Shown here: one piece after another, positions 1 through 9,790 of the stretch
Numbering within the stretch: the stretch's first letter is position 1
Layout: every line of letters begins with the position of its first letter
NCBI RefSeq assembly: GCF_026151205.1
Contig: NC_087079.1
Coordinates: 2,074,028 to 2,134,027 of the forward strand
Source of the DNA: Bolinopsis microptera
Lineage: Eukaryota > Ctenophora > Tentaculata > Lobata > Bolinopsidae
Length of the DNA: 60,000 nt
Direction of reading: 5' to 3'
Made by a program: the position numbers and the translations under genes
Notes under the pieces: generated by a model
What the model was told of the DNA's origin: nothing
Databases searched by the model: none
Seen by the model: the letters and a program-made list of their open reading frames with translations, nothing else

Positions 1-895
1 GAGACACTCGTACAACGAACCTAAAGTGGATGAAAATCTCCAGGGCAATACAACTCGTTATGGGTGCAACGGTAAAAAACATAAGGTATGTCATACATTA
101 CCTGGTAACATAGCCAAGTGGTTACGTAGCAACACATACTTTAGTAACTTCAAGTCGCACGCCAACTTTCTTTCTCGCGTCATGCTTGTTCGGTCATTAA
201 TATTCATATGTGTTTGTGTCAAATTTAATTGTGCAAACTTTGAATCTTCTACTTGAGCACTGTTAAATGTGACATGTTAATATATTTTATGGAGACAGCA
301 GATGTTGGCCGCATGCTGATGTTAATGGTTAATAATTCTACAAAGCATTCTGTACAAATTTAATGCTTCAATAACTTAATGCTTCAATGGTTTGAATTTT
401 AACTGAAACTATTGTTAACTACCGTGACCTGGTAACCTTTCAGAGCGCTATTGGAATAGTGCCGACAGTGCAACACAGCCCCCAATCCCTGACTGTTTCC
501 TCCAACACTTCCTACACGACACAGTTCGGCACTGCATAACTCTCCGACAACTCAGAATGGCAATTTTCTCCGTTGCTTAGTTGCCGTAACTATTTAACAA
601 TACATCTTTTCGGGCTTCAGAATTCATCTTGATATGAGATATTAATTGCTCTTCAAGTGGACATTGAAAGAATTTGAATCGTGTTTTAAAGTATTTTATG
701 AAAGTATTCAATCCCTTTAGTTAATCAAATGCGATAATAGAAACTCAATTTTCATCTTTTACTTCTGAATTTGATTTGATTACTGATAAATCACAAAAGT
801 AAAATTCAAAAGTTGTACATGTCTCGGGAAAAAATTCAATAACAATGGCATATCTCGGAAAATGTAAAACCATGGTTGAGTTGGCATGATGCCAA
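1..895. other. No gene assigned; 3' flank of the acidic secreted-protein gene
   Basis: I see no gene I can support here. The first 70 bases contain a short open stretch ending at a possible donor (GGTGCAACG then gtaaaa), which could be the end of an exon starting outside the window, but nothing confirms it. Bases 740-895 are the likely 3' UTR of the minus-strand gene ending at 896. No clear AATAAA was found on that strand. Confidence 0.4.
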
Positions 896-897
896 CT
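879..897. promoter_or_regulatory. Perfect 19-bp palindrome containing an NFI-type site
   Basis: AGTTGGCATGATGCCAACT is a perfect 9+1+9 palindrome. Its core, TTGGC(N5)GCCAA at 881-895, is exactly the full nuclear factor I consensus. It overlaps the TAG stop of the secreted acidic protein, so in RNA it would also form a hairpin at the start of the 3' UTR. Related 15-mers occur at 5463, 21762 and 52581. Confidence 0.6.
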
Positions 898-2025
898 AAA
901 TGGTGCTAGGCTCCACACTCTCCGTGTTATCGTAAAGGTCAATGATACTCTCAGGTTTTAGTTCCTCTGTGTCTTTAGACGTCATGTGAGCCACTACGTT
1001 TGCATCAATCGCTGTAATTTTAAATGTCTGGTTTAAATCTTGAAGAAATTGCTGTCACATTGTTTTATCATTTATTGTGATTATATTATTTATAGAATAC
1101 CAATATTCAATATCATCTGCCAATTTTATTTACAGCTATGCTTCTGGTGAAATCATGCCAATAATTGTTATTCAAATCGCCTTGGTAACTCTAAGCATTG
1201 CCCAACCCTATTTTCTTTAAGCAGGTATCTGTATACTGTAGTCAGATTTTATTACTAATGCCCCGTTTAGTAAAGTAATAAATGGAAAGTTATTTAGTTA
1301 GTATAATAGTATAATATGTTGCAGGAAAATGAAACATTATTTAGTAAGTATAATAGTATAATATGTTGCAGGAGCACCGGGTAGTATTTCTCCACAAACT
1401 GGCTTAAGATTACCAATCTCTCTCTGCCTCTAAACAGCCGAAGCCAAAACAGTTAAACTTAAACCGAGAAATTAGAACAGAACTCATCCAGTGCAGCAAG
1501 TAGCACTTCTCAGCATGTTGTTTTGAAAATAGAGCATGGTATTTAAAAGGAATGAATCAGCGTGTTTACTCACAAACAATCTCGTCAGTCTCGTCGATAA
1601 GAGGAGTGTCCGCTTCAAGGTCCACTGAAAAGTTCCCAACCGTTATACAACTGAGCTTCTATATAAAACCACGAGATATGACCACGATATATAGCGACAA
1701 GATATAGCCACACGTGATCAGTTGAAGTTGTCAATGAGGACACGTTTCTCTATACAACTTTGGTCAGGTAGAAGCGGTTTCGGTTGAAGATGTCAACTGT
1801 CAAACTGTCAAGTCTTCAGGGAACGCATTATTGGCCCAACTACTCAATTATAACATAACCATATTTCATTATATTCTAGAACAGTAAAGACCTCAAAAAA
1901 ATCCCTCCCTTACTTATCGGAGTCTCATTCTCTTCGAGTGAGAGGATCTCAATAGATTCCAGATCCATTTCTTCAGCAGCAGCCACCACACACAGTACAA
2001 GGGATAATACCAGGAACAGTTTCAT
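896..2025 (-). CDS. Small acidic secreted protein, 92 aa, three exons
   Basis: I do not recognise the family. CDS exons are 1914-2025, 1574-1624 and 896-1011. Donors are gtaagg and gtgagt; acceptors follow ttttcag and aaattacag. Both introns are phase 1 and the frame stays open to a TAG at 896-898. The ATG at 2025 was chosen because it begins a typical signal peptide (MKLFLVLSLVLCVVAAA); the frame is open further upstream but is not signal-like. The mature part is strongly acidic (runs of D and E throughout), has no cysteine, and has one NET sequon around residue 33. The middle exon is a symmetric 51-nt exon, so skipping it would keep the frame. It is probably exported and may be a matrix, calcium-binding or precursor protein; that role is inference. 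The stop codon overlaps the palindrome at 879-897. Confidence 0.68.
1291..1373. repeat. Short tandem duplication (about 47-bp period, two copies)
   Basis: Two near-identical copies of a block ending ATAATATGTTGCAGGA lie in intron 2 of the acidic secreted-protein gene, on the strand opposite to it. Each copy ends in a 3'-splice-site-like TTGCAG on the plus strand. No exon was recognised behind it. Confidence 0.75.
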
Positions 2026-3545
2026 GGTGTGTAGTTGAGCTAGAATATGATGGTAACTTGTAAAGTGGTGATAGTAATGAGTAGCAGTAGTAGTGAGTAG
2101 TAGTGAGCTAGAATATGGTGATAACATTAACCGTCCCGTGCTTCTCTGTTAAAATACACTATTTAGTTTTAAGCTTTAAGTTTTAAAGTAGTTACAAACT
2201 GCTTGCTCCAACTTATCACGCTTTTATTAGTGGTTATTTAGCACAAGGTAGTAGGTCTTTACTAAAACATGATATCTAACTGTTAAGTAGCACTTTGAAC
2301 ACTACTTAACAGTTAACACTACCTGAACAGAAAGTTGGAAAGGTAGTTAGCAGGGTTATATATCGACAAGAAAATGTTTATTTCGGCTAATATGTTACGA
2401 AGTCAATGTGGAGATTCAACAAAATACCAGGTATGATTGCACTAGAGTGCTTTAAAAGTGAGCTTTTAGATGGATTTGTGGAGAAAAGTCTCCTGACCAT
2501 AATGTACTGTTGTACTGTACATTAAATGTACATTATACAATGTACATTGTGTAGGTCACACCAAGAATAATGAATAGGTACCGTGATTGTGGGATAGTAA
2601 ATTACAAAGGTGATTTTTTTCTCGCCGTAATCTCATGTTAACACTAAACTGTGGAATGGAAGTTCTAAGAGAGTTGACATAATAAGTTACCTACACTGGT
2701 TTTAACCGAGAGTATGATCTGAGAGTCTCTAAACATTGCCACATGACCGTACTTAAAAATGTAAAAGATCCATATAAAACAGCTCCCAGATCTTCACTGC
2801 TCACAAGTGGTGCTCGCAGTGTTCCCTTTTACAGATCTATCAGAGTTCAGATACTCTGGGTAGAGATTAGTTTTCACCGGAAGCTGTGGATGTATTCCGT
2901 TGCGAGCTTACACATGCAGTTACACATATGTGCTGTGATTACGTTGTGTTTGTATCTGTTTCTTGACACGTGATCTGAAAGCGGAATGACTGGAGGTTAG
3001 GTCTTGTCGGTCCCTTAAAGAGGAGTCCACTGTCCCTGTTTGCAAGTCAGATGGCCAAGTAGGTGTAACTTAGTTTTGCAGCAACTATCTTGTCATGCAA
3101 GCAGTTGGTTTTCTATGAAAATCTTGCTTTTCATGATTATTTTGCCTTGATGACTTTGTCGCCCTCCAATGCAAACATGTATATTTAAAAGCACCGACTA
3201 TTGCTGCTAACAGTTAAATGTAATAATTTGACATAATCTGTCATGGCCCATCACCATAGTTACATCACCATAGTTACATCACCATAGGAACGAGGCTGAT
3301 CGAACTGGTTTAGATCTGAGGATTAACCAAAAACCACGCACTCAAAAGGTGCGAGGATCTTATCACATAAAGAAAAGGTTAGTTGGAGTAGTTGTTAGTA
3401 AAACAACAGATTTTATTAAGGAAAACAGCTAGCAGATTGTTTGAAGTCGCATACTTGAAAAAGTAGCTGATAGTTTCGTCCTAATACCCCGAAGCGGCGA
3501 AGCTCATTCTTACCACCAAGCCATTCCATTTCCCAATTCCCCCAG
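2026..3545. other. Upstream region with no assigned gene
   Basis: Bases 2026-2130 are the 5' flank of the minus-strand acidic-protein gene. A plus-strand ATG at 2743 opens about 39 codons up to a possible donor after CTCTGG near 2860. However, its phase does not fit the exon at 3546, so I do not call it. A 14-bp repeat lies at 3249-3287. Nothing else was recognised. Confidence 0.35.
3249..3287. repeat. 14-bp tandem repeat, 2.8 copies
   Basis: CATCACCATAGTTA is repeated with no change. Confidence 0.85.
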
Positions 3546-4257
3546 CAAATCTAAAGATGATGTACGTAAGCACGGTAAACGAGTACAGCCGAAACGTCAC
3601 CCCCAGAGATCAGCGGACTCCCAAAAAAGAGAAAATCAGAGCCCTGAGATAACAGCTGCAACTGTCAACCTGTGGACTCCTGTCTCCACTACCAGCTCCT
3701 CCTCTCTTGGTGCTGTAGCTTGGAGGAGACGGACTCTGGAGGGGGAGACTGGGCTCCAGGACAAGGTTTGTTGATTGGTAATTTTGTTGGACCTGATTCA
3801 ACAGGTAAAGCTGGCAGTGTTACGCTGCTGATATTCAACTAGGTTTGGTTCAGTTGTGCAGCTAGAACCGAACCGATCCTGAACAGGGTTTATAGTTTCA
3901 ATCTTTATAATAGTCTCCATGATTACGCTTTCAATTTTATCCTGATACTTTTTAATGCGGCAAAGCACACAAAACATTAAAAGTACTTCACTTACTATCA
4001 CTCAGTGTATTTCACAGAAGAGCACTGAAAAGGCGCTGGAGAAGTTAAAGCAGACGACTAAGGTCAAGAGGAAAGAGGGGTCGTTGGGTAAGATCCGATC
4101 AGATCTCCAGGATATGGGGGTGAGGACCTCCAGTCCTGCTACTCCTGGACACAAGATCAATGTCTTCAATGACAGGTCCTTATCTTTAACGACTGTGCTA
4201 AATCTGCACTCTACAGTCGATCTTCGAGATTTTTCTAAAAGGTCCCCTGACAGTTGA
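3546..4257 (+). CDS. Last two exons of a basic, probably nuclear protein (partial)
   Basis: Exon 3546-3765 begins after a strong acceptor (ccaattcccccag) and ends at gtttgt. Exon 4018-4257 begins after ttcacag and runs to TGA. The exons join in phase 0 (LQDK then KSTEKALEKLKQ). The encoded 153 residues are rich in K, R, S and T, with basic clusters such as KHGKRVQPKRH, RRR and KVKRKEG that look like nuclear localisation signals. A short helical, charged stretch (STEKALEKLKQTTKVKRKE) follows the junction. Codon usage is G/C-ending, as in the well-supported genes here. The first exon begins mid-codon, so at least one exon lies further upstream and the start is unknown. A 41-nt putative intron after ...FNDR was rejected as too short, so the frame was read through to 4257. 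No family recognised. Confidence 0.5.
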
Positions 4258-4688
4258 AAACCAACCTGAATCGATGTATTTTCGGACACTGATTCCGAAT
4301 CACCCCCATGTCATAGGGTTAAAATGCTCCCCTGGCGAGATATTGGTAAAAAACTGTCTCGATCACGTGATATGACCATATAAGGGAGTTGGCCTAATTT
4401 CACATTAGGGTTAGGGTTTCATCATGTGCTTTTGTTACGGATTGGGGTAGGGTTAGGGTTGGCATCATAAAATTAGAAGGTTAGGGTTTCTAATAGTCAT
4501 CCAGGGCCACCTAGAGAGCGGATTAAAAAAGTCACGTGAAAGTCGAGTGTAGAGTGATTAATCATCATCCTATCTTTAAGTTTAATATAAATAGATTTTC
4601 CGTTTTTATCGAGTCTTCAAACAAAGAATAATTGACAAATTTTACCCTTTGAGCATACTACATATTTTCGGAAACATTATGCCCTATT
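4258..4688. other. Intergenic, telomere-like TTAGGG motifs
   Basis: Two clusters of TTAGGG-type motifs (around 4405-4420 and 4446-4490) lie in otherwise unassigned sequence. They are short and degenerate. They are interstitial and not a telomere end. Confidence 0.5.
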
Positions 4689-4886
4689 ATGATTTTCGAT
4701 AACAAAGTCGTATACCTCAGCGTATGGGAGGAGTACGGGAAAAGCAGTGATGTATTGGTATCTGACTTGGAAGATGGTGACACCGAGGTCAAGAACAGAA
4801 AAGCTAAAGAGGGGAATAGAATTTTAGGATGTGAGGTATATAGAGATTTCAATTCTAAATACTTAATGATTCTTCAGCCGGTGTAG
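4689..4886 (+). CDS. Candidate 65-aa ORF or exon
   Basis: An ATG at 4689 opens 65 codons (starting MIFDNKVVYLSVWEEYGKSS) to a TAG at 4884. An acceptor-like tacctcag lies inside it just before VWEEYG, and a donor-like GAG/gtatat follows ILGCE. The stretch could therefore be an internal exon (about 4721-4836) rather than a whole gene. Composition is acidic and looks more coding than the surrounding sequence, but nothing identifies it. Confidence 0.22.
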   Translation: MIFDNKVVYLSVWEEYGKSSDVLVSDLEDGDTEVKNRKAKEGNRILGCEVYRDFNSKYLMILQPV

Positions 4887-5462
4887 CTGCGAGGGTATGA
4901 TCATAGCGTTGGTCCATGAAATATCTAATTACGACTAGAAATATAATCGCGCGTATTTTTGTCAATTTATAAACCTGTATGAATCAAAACGAATCAAACG
5001 CAAGTTCTCCATGCACATATTAAAAAACCGATCCTAGTTTCATTTTTGTTGAAATGTGGTCCGCCTGGATCAGTTAACTATGAAAAGGCCTGGTACGTGA
5101 GACGACTGGAGATAGAACTAAAGCCGGAAGGGGAGAGTAGCACCTATACACTAAGTTAGACAGGTGCTAAGTTGCATTAATATCGTTGCCGGTCATTGCA
5201 TGCACCTCACACCCGTACAACTCAATGTTTGCACCAGTCTCCAGTGTGCTTATAAATATTACATTTACAGTATTACAAGGTACTCATTATGTAAATAATC
5301 TTCGCCACCATACCACCATAAAGTAATCTCTAGATTTATATTAATAACCGACTCCTTCCAGGGCGGGTTATTTTGCCTTTTGCAAATACACCTTCTCGGC
5401 AATATGAAAGGAAAACAATTATATCAGAAAATAAACGATTATTTTAAAAAATTGTTAAATAA

Positions 5463-5477
5463 TTGTCATGATGCCAA
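5463..5477. promoter_or_regulatory. NFI-like 15-mer palindrome, one mismatch
   Basis: TTGTCATGATGCCAA differs by one base from the perfect palindrome at 881-895 and shares its ATGAT spacer. Confidence 0.35.
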
Positions 5478-6598
5478 CGGCCGGTATAGACGGTTAAAAT
5501 ATTCCTCAGGGGTCCCTGTATGAAGGAGACAGGTAGGCAAACTCAGCGACCAAATCAGCGGGTGATGAAGACAAAAAGTTTAAATATTGAACTAAATTTT
5601 GTTTACCAAAATGTTTGTTCATACTCATAGTCTAGTAAGATTTTTAGTTAAGATGATATACGTGATATATGTGGCGAGTAAGTTCACTCGGGGATAAGAT
5701 TACAACGGACTTGCGAACTGTTCAAGTTTGCAGTCTTAAATTTGAGTGAGACTGTTCCAAGTTTGACGTAGAATTATGTGTTCATGCCTGAATATGTTGC
5801 AAAGCCTAATGAATCCTAATTCGGGATACGGACATAACGGAGAGTCTAGGACCTTTTCTTACGGGTTAATAGTGTTGAAAGGGACAATCGATTGAGCCGA
5901 TTTGGAGATGATACATAAAAATTCAAATTAAATATAATACTGTTATAGTCGTTAGTCAGTGCTATAATAATTAGGACATGCCCTTTGCAGGCACGGCATT
6001 CGTTATCTGATCTTTATGAAGTTATGATAACAGTCATTGCTATTAAAAGTTTTTTTAATAAATGTTTATTAACGAGTTAACAAAAGGCTTTCTTACATTA
6101 AAAATCAGTCTGATTTCCTGCCATGCACCGGCCGGATAAATTAAATTCTTTCACACCTTTCCACTTCTATTGTCTTATTCTAACAAATTATGGTTTGATC
6201 ATTTTGTCCCTGACTTCCAGAAATAATTAATTATATAATTGATACTCTAGTCTAAAGTCGTTGCATAAATGCAGAAAAAATTGAATTAAAGTTTTGCAAA
6301 ACAGACCATAAAGATTACTAATTCTCAGCAGTCAATTTTCTGCCAGTCGGTAACAGTTAATTTTCCCGTATAACACGTTTTGCAATATATTTTTGTAAAA
6401 ATCAATTAAATTTATTCGTAGACTTTTTGACTTGAACCTGAAAATCTTGTGGAGCGGAACAGAAACGATCTGCTCCGTAAATGTTGCTTTGTCTCTTCGG
6501 CGATACTTAGGTTGCATCATATCTAGATCTGCTTCGGTAGAAATATGCCCTGGATGTTGCTTGATTCTTACCTGAGGACCTCAGGCTATCAGTATCAT

Positions 6599-6655
6599 GT
6601 TCATAAACATAGAATAGAGATTAGGCGGAATGACAGGCTGAGCGCGGCCCAGTAA
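6599..6655 (+). repeat. Dispersed short element, copy 1
   Basis: This block begins GTTCATAAACATAG and ends GGCCCAGTAA, with the core GCGGAATGACAGGCTGAGCG. The same arrangement recurs at 39101-39153 (minus) and 45639-45684 (plus). No terminal inverted repeat is visible, so class and boundaries are unknown. Confidence 0.65.
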
Positions 6656-7296
6656 CTTGATTCCTTGCTAAAGCCTATATTGATATTTTGAAGACACAAC
6701 GACCGCGCGTAACACTCAAGTCAAACTCTATATATCACCTCTTTTGAAATCTGATTTTTGTCTCCACTCCTCTCCCAACCGGAAAGGTGGCCATATTTGC
6801 GACGATGTTACTTGTGAGTGGGCTATAAACATGATATGGAGTGTCCTTCTGATTGCTTACCTTATTGAATCGCTAATTGAGCAACGTTGAAAAATGTTGG
6901 TTACATTTATGGAACATTACAAGTTGATTGAAAACTGAATCGCACTATTTTGTAGCAAAGGTTTGTTGCGCTGGCATTGCAGTATTCGTGAAATCTAATT
7001 TGAGGGTGGTTGTAGTCTTGTTGGCAAATAAATTCGAGAGCTGACCTCATCTTTCTGCTCTCACTGATTTCTTGCAAGTTTTTCTGCGTAGGCGAAGTGT
7101 TGCAAACTTAAGTTTGAGAAAAACAATGCACATTGGGCAGAAAAACAATTATGCACATTGGGCATTGTTTTTTATTAAACGCACGTACAGATTTTGCATT
7201 GCCCAACTTTGCTTTACCATTCATTTTTCTTCATTATTATGTGGATTGCCGACAATTTGGTTATTTTTTACAATCTAATTTTCTGTATCCAGGAAG

Positions 7297-8493
7297 ATGT
7301 TGGCTGTAGTGGGCCTGGCTTTGCTTGGCTCAGTCCTGTCAGCTACAATTGACCCTTCTCTCGCCAAATGGAAGCTTCTCAAGTTGAACGGAGAAAGAGT
7401 AAGGTTTCCTCTTAGCCAGTACAACTTGGAGGTGAAAGCATTCCGTCCTGATGTCTACGACACCAACCCTTCCTCAAAGTCACTCTTCAGGACTGACAAA
7501 CCAACAAGCATGATGATCTTGCTATACGCTGGTAGCTGGGAGAATAGAGTCGGTCGTTTGCTCTGGCACACAATAAAATACGACAAAGGATACGACGTTA
7601 AGATTGAAGAGTGTGATGTGATTCCTCAACCCTACCGAAGTTTCCCGGCTGGTGGAGAGAAGGAGCAGATTTGGAGCTGGAACTTTAACCAGGAAAATGT
7701 TGAACTGACATGTGATGGAGAACTACAATACTTGCAACATTTTGACGAGGGTGAAGTGAGTTCTTGGAAAACAGGACTACCTAAAAAGTGCCGTGCACTT
7801 GGAGATGCGGAGGTGGACAGGATAGCGTTCAGGAACATGGAGGGTTACTACATCCGTGCGATACCCAAGGATGGTACTGTAAAATTCCCAGATCCAGAAC
7901 CTGAACCAGAGGATGAATCTGCAACGGAGGAAATTCAGCTGGACGACCCAGCTCAGCTGATTGATCCCAGCCAGCCACAAGTTTATCCTACCTGCAGCTG
8001 CTGGACCCCCGAGTGTGGCTACTGCTCCAACTTGGAGTGCACCGTTAAACAAGACCTCTCCACCTCTACACATGGTATCTCCGTTACAGTCCATCACAAT
8101 AAGGCTACCCGGAAGAAGCTTCATTCCATTATACTCTACGATGAACCCGGCAACGTTTTAGGGACCTTCCAGTGGAGCCTGAAAAATATCAACTTGTCTG
8201 GTTGTATCAGCTGTCCAACCCCACTTGCTAAGATGAGAAATATGACACATGGAGTTGTTGATGCTCACTGGACTTTTCACCTGGAGAATGGGATGGCGCG
8301 GATATATATGAAGGAGGAGGTGATGTACGAGAGGGCACTTGTGGGGAAATGTGTTGAAAGATACGGTAAAGCCAAGAGGTTCGCGTTCAATGGGATGGGC
8401 TGCGAGAATAGCTTCAAGTTTCTGGCTAGTGAAATGGAGCCTGGAGCAAATGTTACGCCTGACTGTGGTGGAAAATGTCCTATAGGATCATGA
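7297..8493 (+). CDS. Secreted glycoprotein with two related halves, 398 aa
   Basis: This is a single-exon CDS. The ATG lies four bases after a splice acceptor (tgtatccag) and begins a signal peptide (MLAVVGLALLGSVLSA). The mature protein has a first domain (about 24-195), an acidic Pro-Glu-rich linker (about 197-228) and a cysteine-rich second domain (about 231-398). The halves look like an ancient duplication. Each has an ILLY/IILY strand, then a Trp-rich strand (WSWNF at 126, AHWTF at 323). Each then has a K(K)C before a strand ending in Phe plus a small patch (RIAFRN, RFAFNG). N-glycosylation sequons lie at 299, 315 and 385. Cysteines concentrate at 233-248, 303-306 and the C terminus. It probably acts outside the cell. 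No family was recognised; a lectin-like beta-sandwich is only a guess. AATAAA lies at 8660. Confidence 0.85.
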   Translation: MLAVVGLALLGSVLSATIDPSLAKWKLLKLNGERVRFPLSQYNLEVKAFRPDVYDTNPSSKSLFRTDKPTSMMILLYAGSWENRVGRLLWHTIKYDKGYDVKIEECDVIPQPYRSFPAGGEKEQIWSWNFNQENVELTCDGELQYLQHFDEGEVSSWKTGLPKKCRALGDAEVDRIAFRNMEGYYIRAIPKDGTVKFPDPEPEPEDESATEEIQLDDPAQLIDPSQPQVYPTCSCWTPECGYCSNLECTVKQDLSTSTHGISVTVHHNKATRKKLHSIILYDEPGNVLGTFQWSLKNINLSGCISCPTPLAKMRNMTHGVVDAHWTFHLENGMARIYMKEEVMYERALVGKCVERYGKAKRFAFNGMGCENSFKFLASEMEPGANVTPDCGGKCPIGS

Positions 8494-8659
8494 TCTCGTC
8501 GTCAGATTTTGGATATTAGACCTAAGAGAAAAAACAGAATTAATTCAATAATGACCCTAAATCGCACTAATATTAGATTAAATGATATAAAAAATTCCAC
8601 AGAATTTGAAAAGAGGACTTTGAATTTATTACAATTAATAACAATGTAAAATATGTTTG

Positions 8660-8665
8660 AATAAA
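8660..8665 (+). terminator. Polyadenylation signal AATAAA
   Basis: An AATAAA lies 167 bases after the stop of the 398-aa glycoprotein, in AT-rich sequence, and is the first canonical signal on that strand. Confidence 0.55.
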
Positions 8666-8901
8666 TGATTTATTATGAATGTTTGACGAATAATGTATAT
8701 ATTATAATTAATTCGGGAGCCGAGTAATATCAAAATGGAAAACATGTTTTTACTTTTTTCATCATTCATGTATTTGTAAATTATAAGCAAGGAACGCAGA
8801 ACGTCTTTTACACATGCAAGTATAATACTAATAATGGGTGAGCGAAACAAGTCTAAATTATATTACAATGCACCTGAACACCTGATACAGTAAAACTATA
8901 A

Positions 8902-9047
8902 CCCCGATTTTCCGCGGAGTTTGGGGAAACAGCTCCGCGGTAGCCAGCAAATCGGGATTTGAGGTAAATCGGCGGATTGTTTGTGTAAATTAAGTTTGCT
9001 ATGCTCCATTTGGGGAAAGGAAATGGCCGCAACATATCGCGGCCATT
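8902..9047. repeat. Two GC-rich hairpins in AT-rich DNA
   Basis: CCGCGGAG (8912-8919) pairs with CTCCGCGG (8933-8940), and an outer CCCGATTT (8902-8909) pairs with AAATCGGG (8949-8956). A second hairpin, AATGGCCGC/GCGGCCATT, occupies 9022-9030 and 9039-9047. They precede the exon at 9096. They may be remnants of a fold-back element or structured RNA. Confidence 0.6.
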
Positions 9048-9095
9048 ACTGAATAAACATTCAATATCCACTAATGATCTCTGTCTGTGCTGCAG

Positions 9096-9552
9096 TGGTA
9101 CCAGGAGAGACAGCCCTACCCCTGGAGAGGGAGGGGACGGTACAACGCTGAGTGGAGTATCAAACCCGCTCAAGAGGATGCTGGGAGAACCGTGTTGGGG
9201 AGTTTGCTGGTGGGTTGTTTTATGAGACTTCTGTATATCTTTGGAAATGTGAACACAATGTTAACACAATGTTGAAACAATGTTGACACAATGTTGACAC
9301 AATTTTAACACAATTTTAACACAGTGTTAACACAATGTTAACACAATGTTAACACAATGTTAACACAATGTTAACACAATGTTAACACAATGTTAACACG
9401 ATGTCAACACAATGTTAACACAATGTTAACACAATGTTAACACAATGTTAACACAATGTCAACACAATTAATACACAGGTGGTATGTACTGCAGAAGACT
9501 ATACAACACCAAGCTGGCTTCTGCTCACAAGGACAAATTCTCTGCCTTTAAG
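9096..9552 (+). CDS. Two internal exons of an unknown gene
   Basis: Exon 9096-9213 follows ctgtgctgcag and reads WYQERQPYPWRGRGRY onwards, ending ...TVLGSLLVG at a donor gttgtt (phase 1). Exon 9479-9552 follows aatacacag, reads GMYCRRLYNTKLASAHKDKF onwards and ends in AAG before gtttgt (phase 0). Both use C/G-ending codons typical of genuine exons here, and they join in frame. The next phase-0 acceptor with good coding content on this strand is at 20263 (CaaX exon), so the three may be one gene with a 10.7 kb intron. Upstream exons are not identified. The donor at 9213 is a choice between several: another, gtgttg at 9190, leaves a phase that does not join the second exon. Function unknown. 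Confidence 0.45.
9252..9467. repeat. 11-bp minisatellite (ACACAATGTTA), about 19 copies
   Basis: ACACAATGTTA is repeated with few changes. Each junction makes GTTAAC, a 6-bp palindrome. The array fills the intron between the exons at 9096 and 9479 and abuts the acceptor of the second. Confidence 0.9.
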
Positions 9553-9555
9553 GTT

Positions 9556-9790
9556 TGTCAACCCCTTCCCCCGGCCCCCAACCCTCCCTTCCTCCCCGGC
9601 CCACAATCCCCCCTCCTCCCTGGCCCCCAACCCTCCCTCCTCCCCCGGACCCCAACCCTCCCCCCAACCCTCCCCTCCTATCCCGGCCCCCAACCCTCCC
9701 TCCTCCCCCGGCCCCAACCCTCCCTCCTCCCCCGGCCCCAACCCTCCCTCCTCCCCCGGCCCGGCCCCCAACCCTTCCCTCCTCACCCGG
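9556..9790. repeat. C-rich polypyrimidine minisatellite
   Basis: Irregular copies of a roughly 23-bp CCCCGGCCCCAACCCTCCCT unit begin right after the donor at 9552. All three plus frames stay open because of composition (Pro-Ser-rich reading), so the long ORFs here are not genes. A one-strand polypyrimidine tract of this length may adopt triplex or similar structure. Confidence 0.85.

Larger units (their letters stand above)
4887..7296. other. AT-rich intergenic and 5' flank of the glycoprotein gene
   Basis: No gene supported. It contains an NFI-like 15-mer at 5463-5477 and one copy of a dispersed repeat at 6599-6655. A minus-strand open stretch near 6430-6520 (starting MMQPKYRRRDKATF) ends at a weak donor and is not called. 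A splice acceptor (tgtatccag) ends at 7292, four bases before the next gene's ATG, so its 5' UTR exon, or a trans-spliced leader, lies upstream. Confidence 0.4.

Noticed and set aside
2743-2973. 76-codon ATG ORF with a donor-like GTAGAG
   Set aside because: The phase does not fit the exon at 3546 and there is no independent support.
4217-4257. Extra splice event in the basic protein's last exon
   Set aside because: The implied intron of about 41 nt is too short, and the unspliced frame reads through to a stop.
4405-4490. Telomere end
   Set aside because: Only a few degenerate TTAGGG units inside unique sequence.
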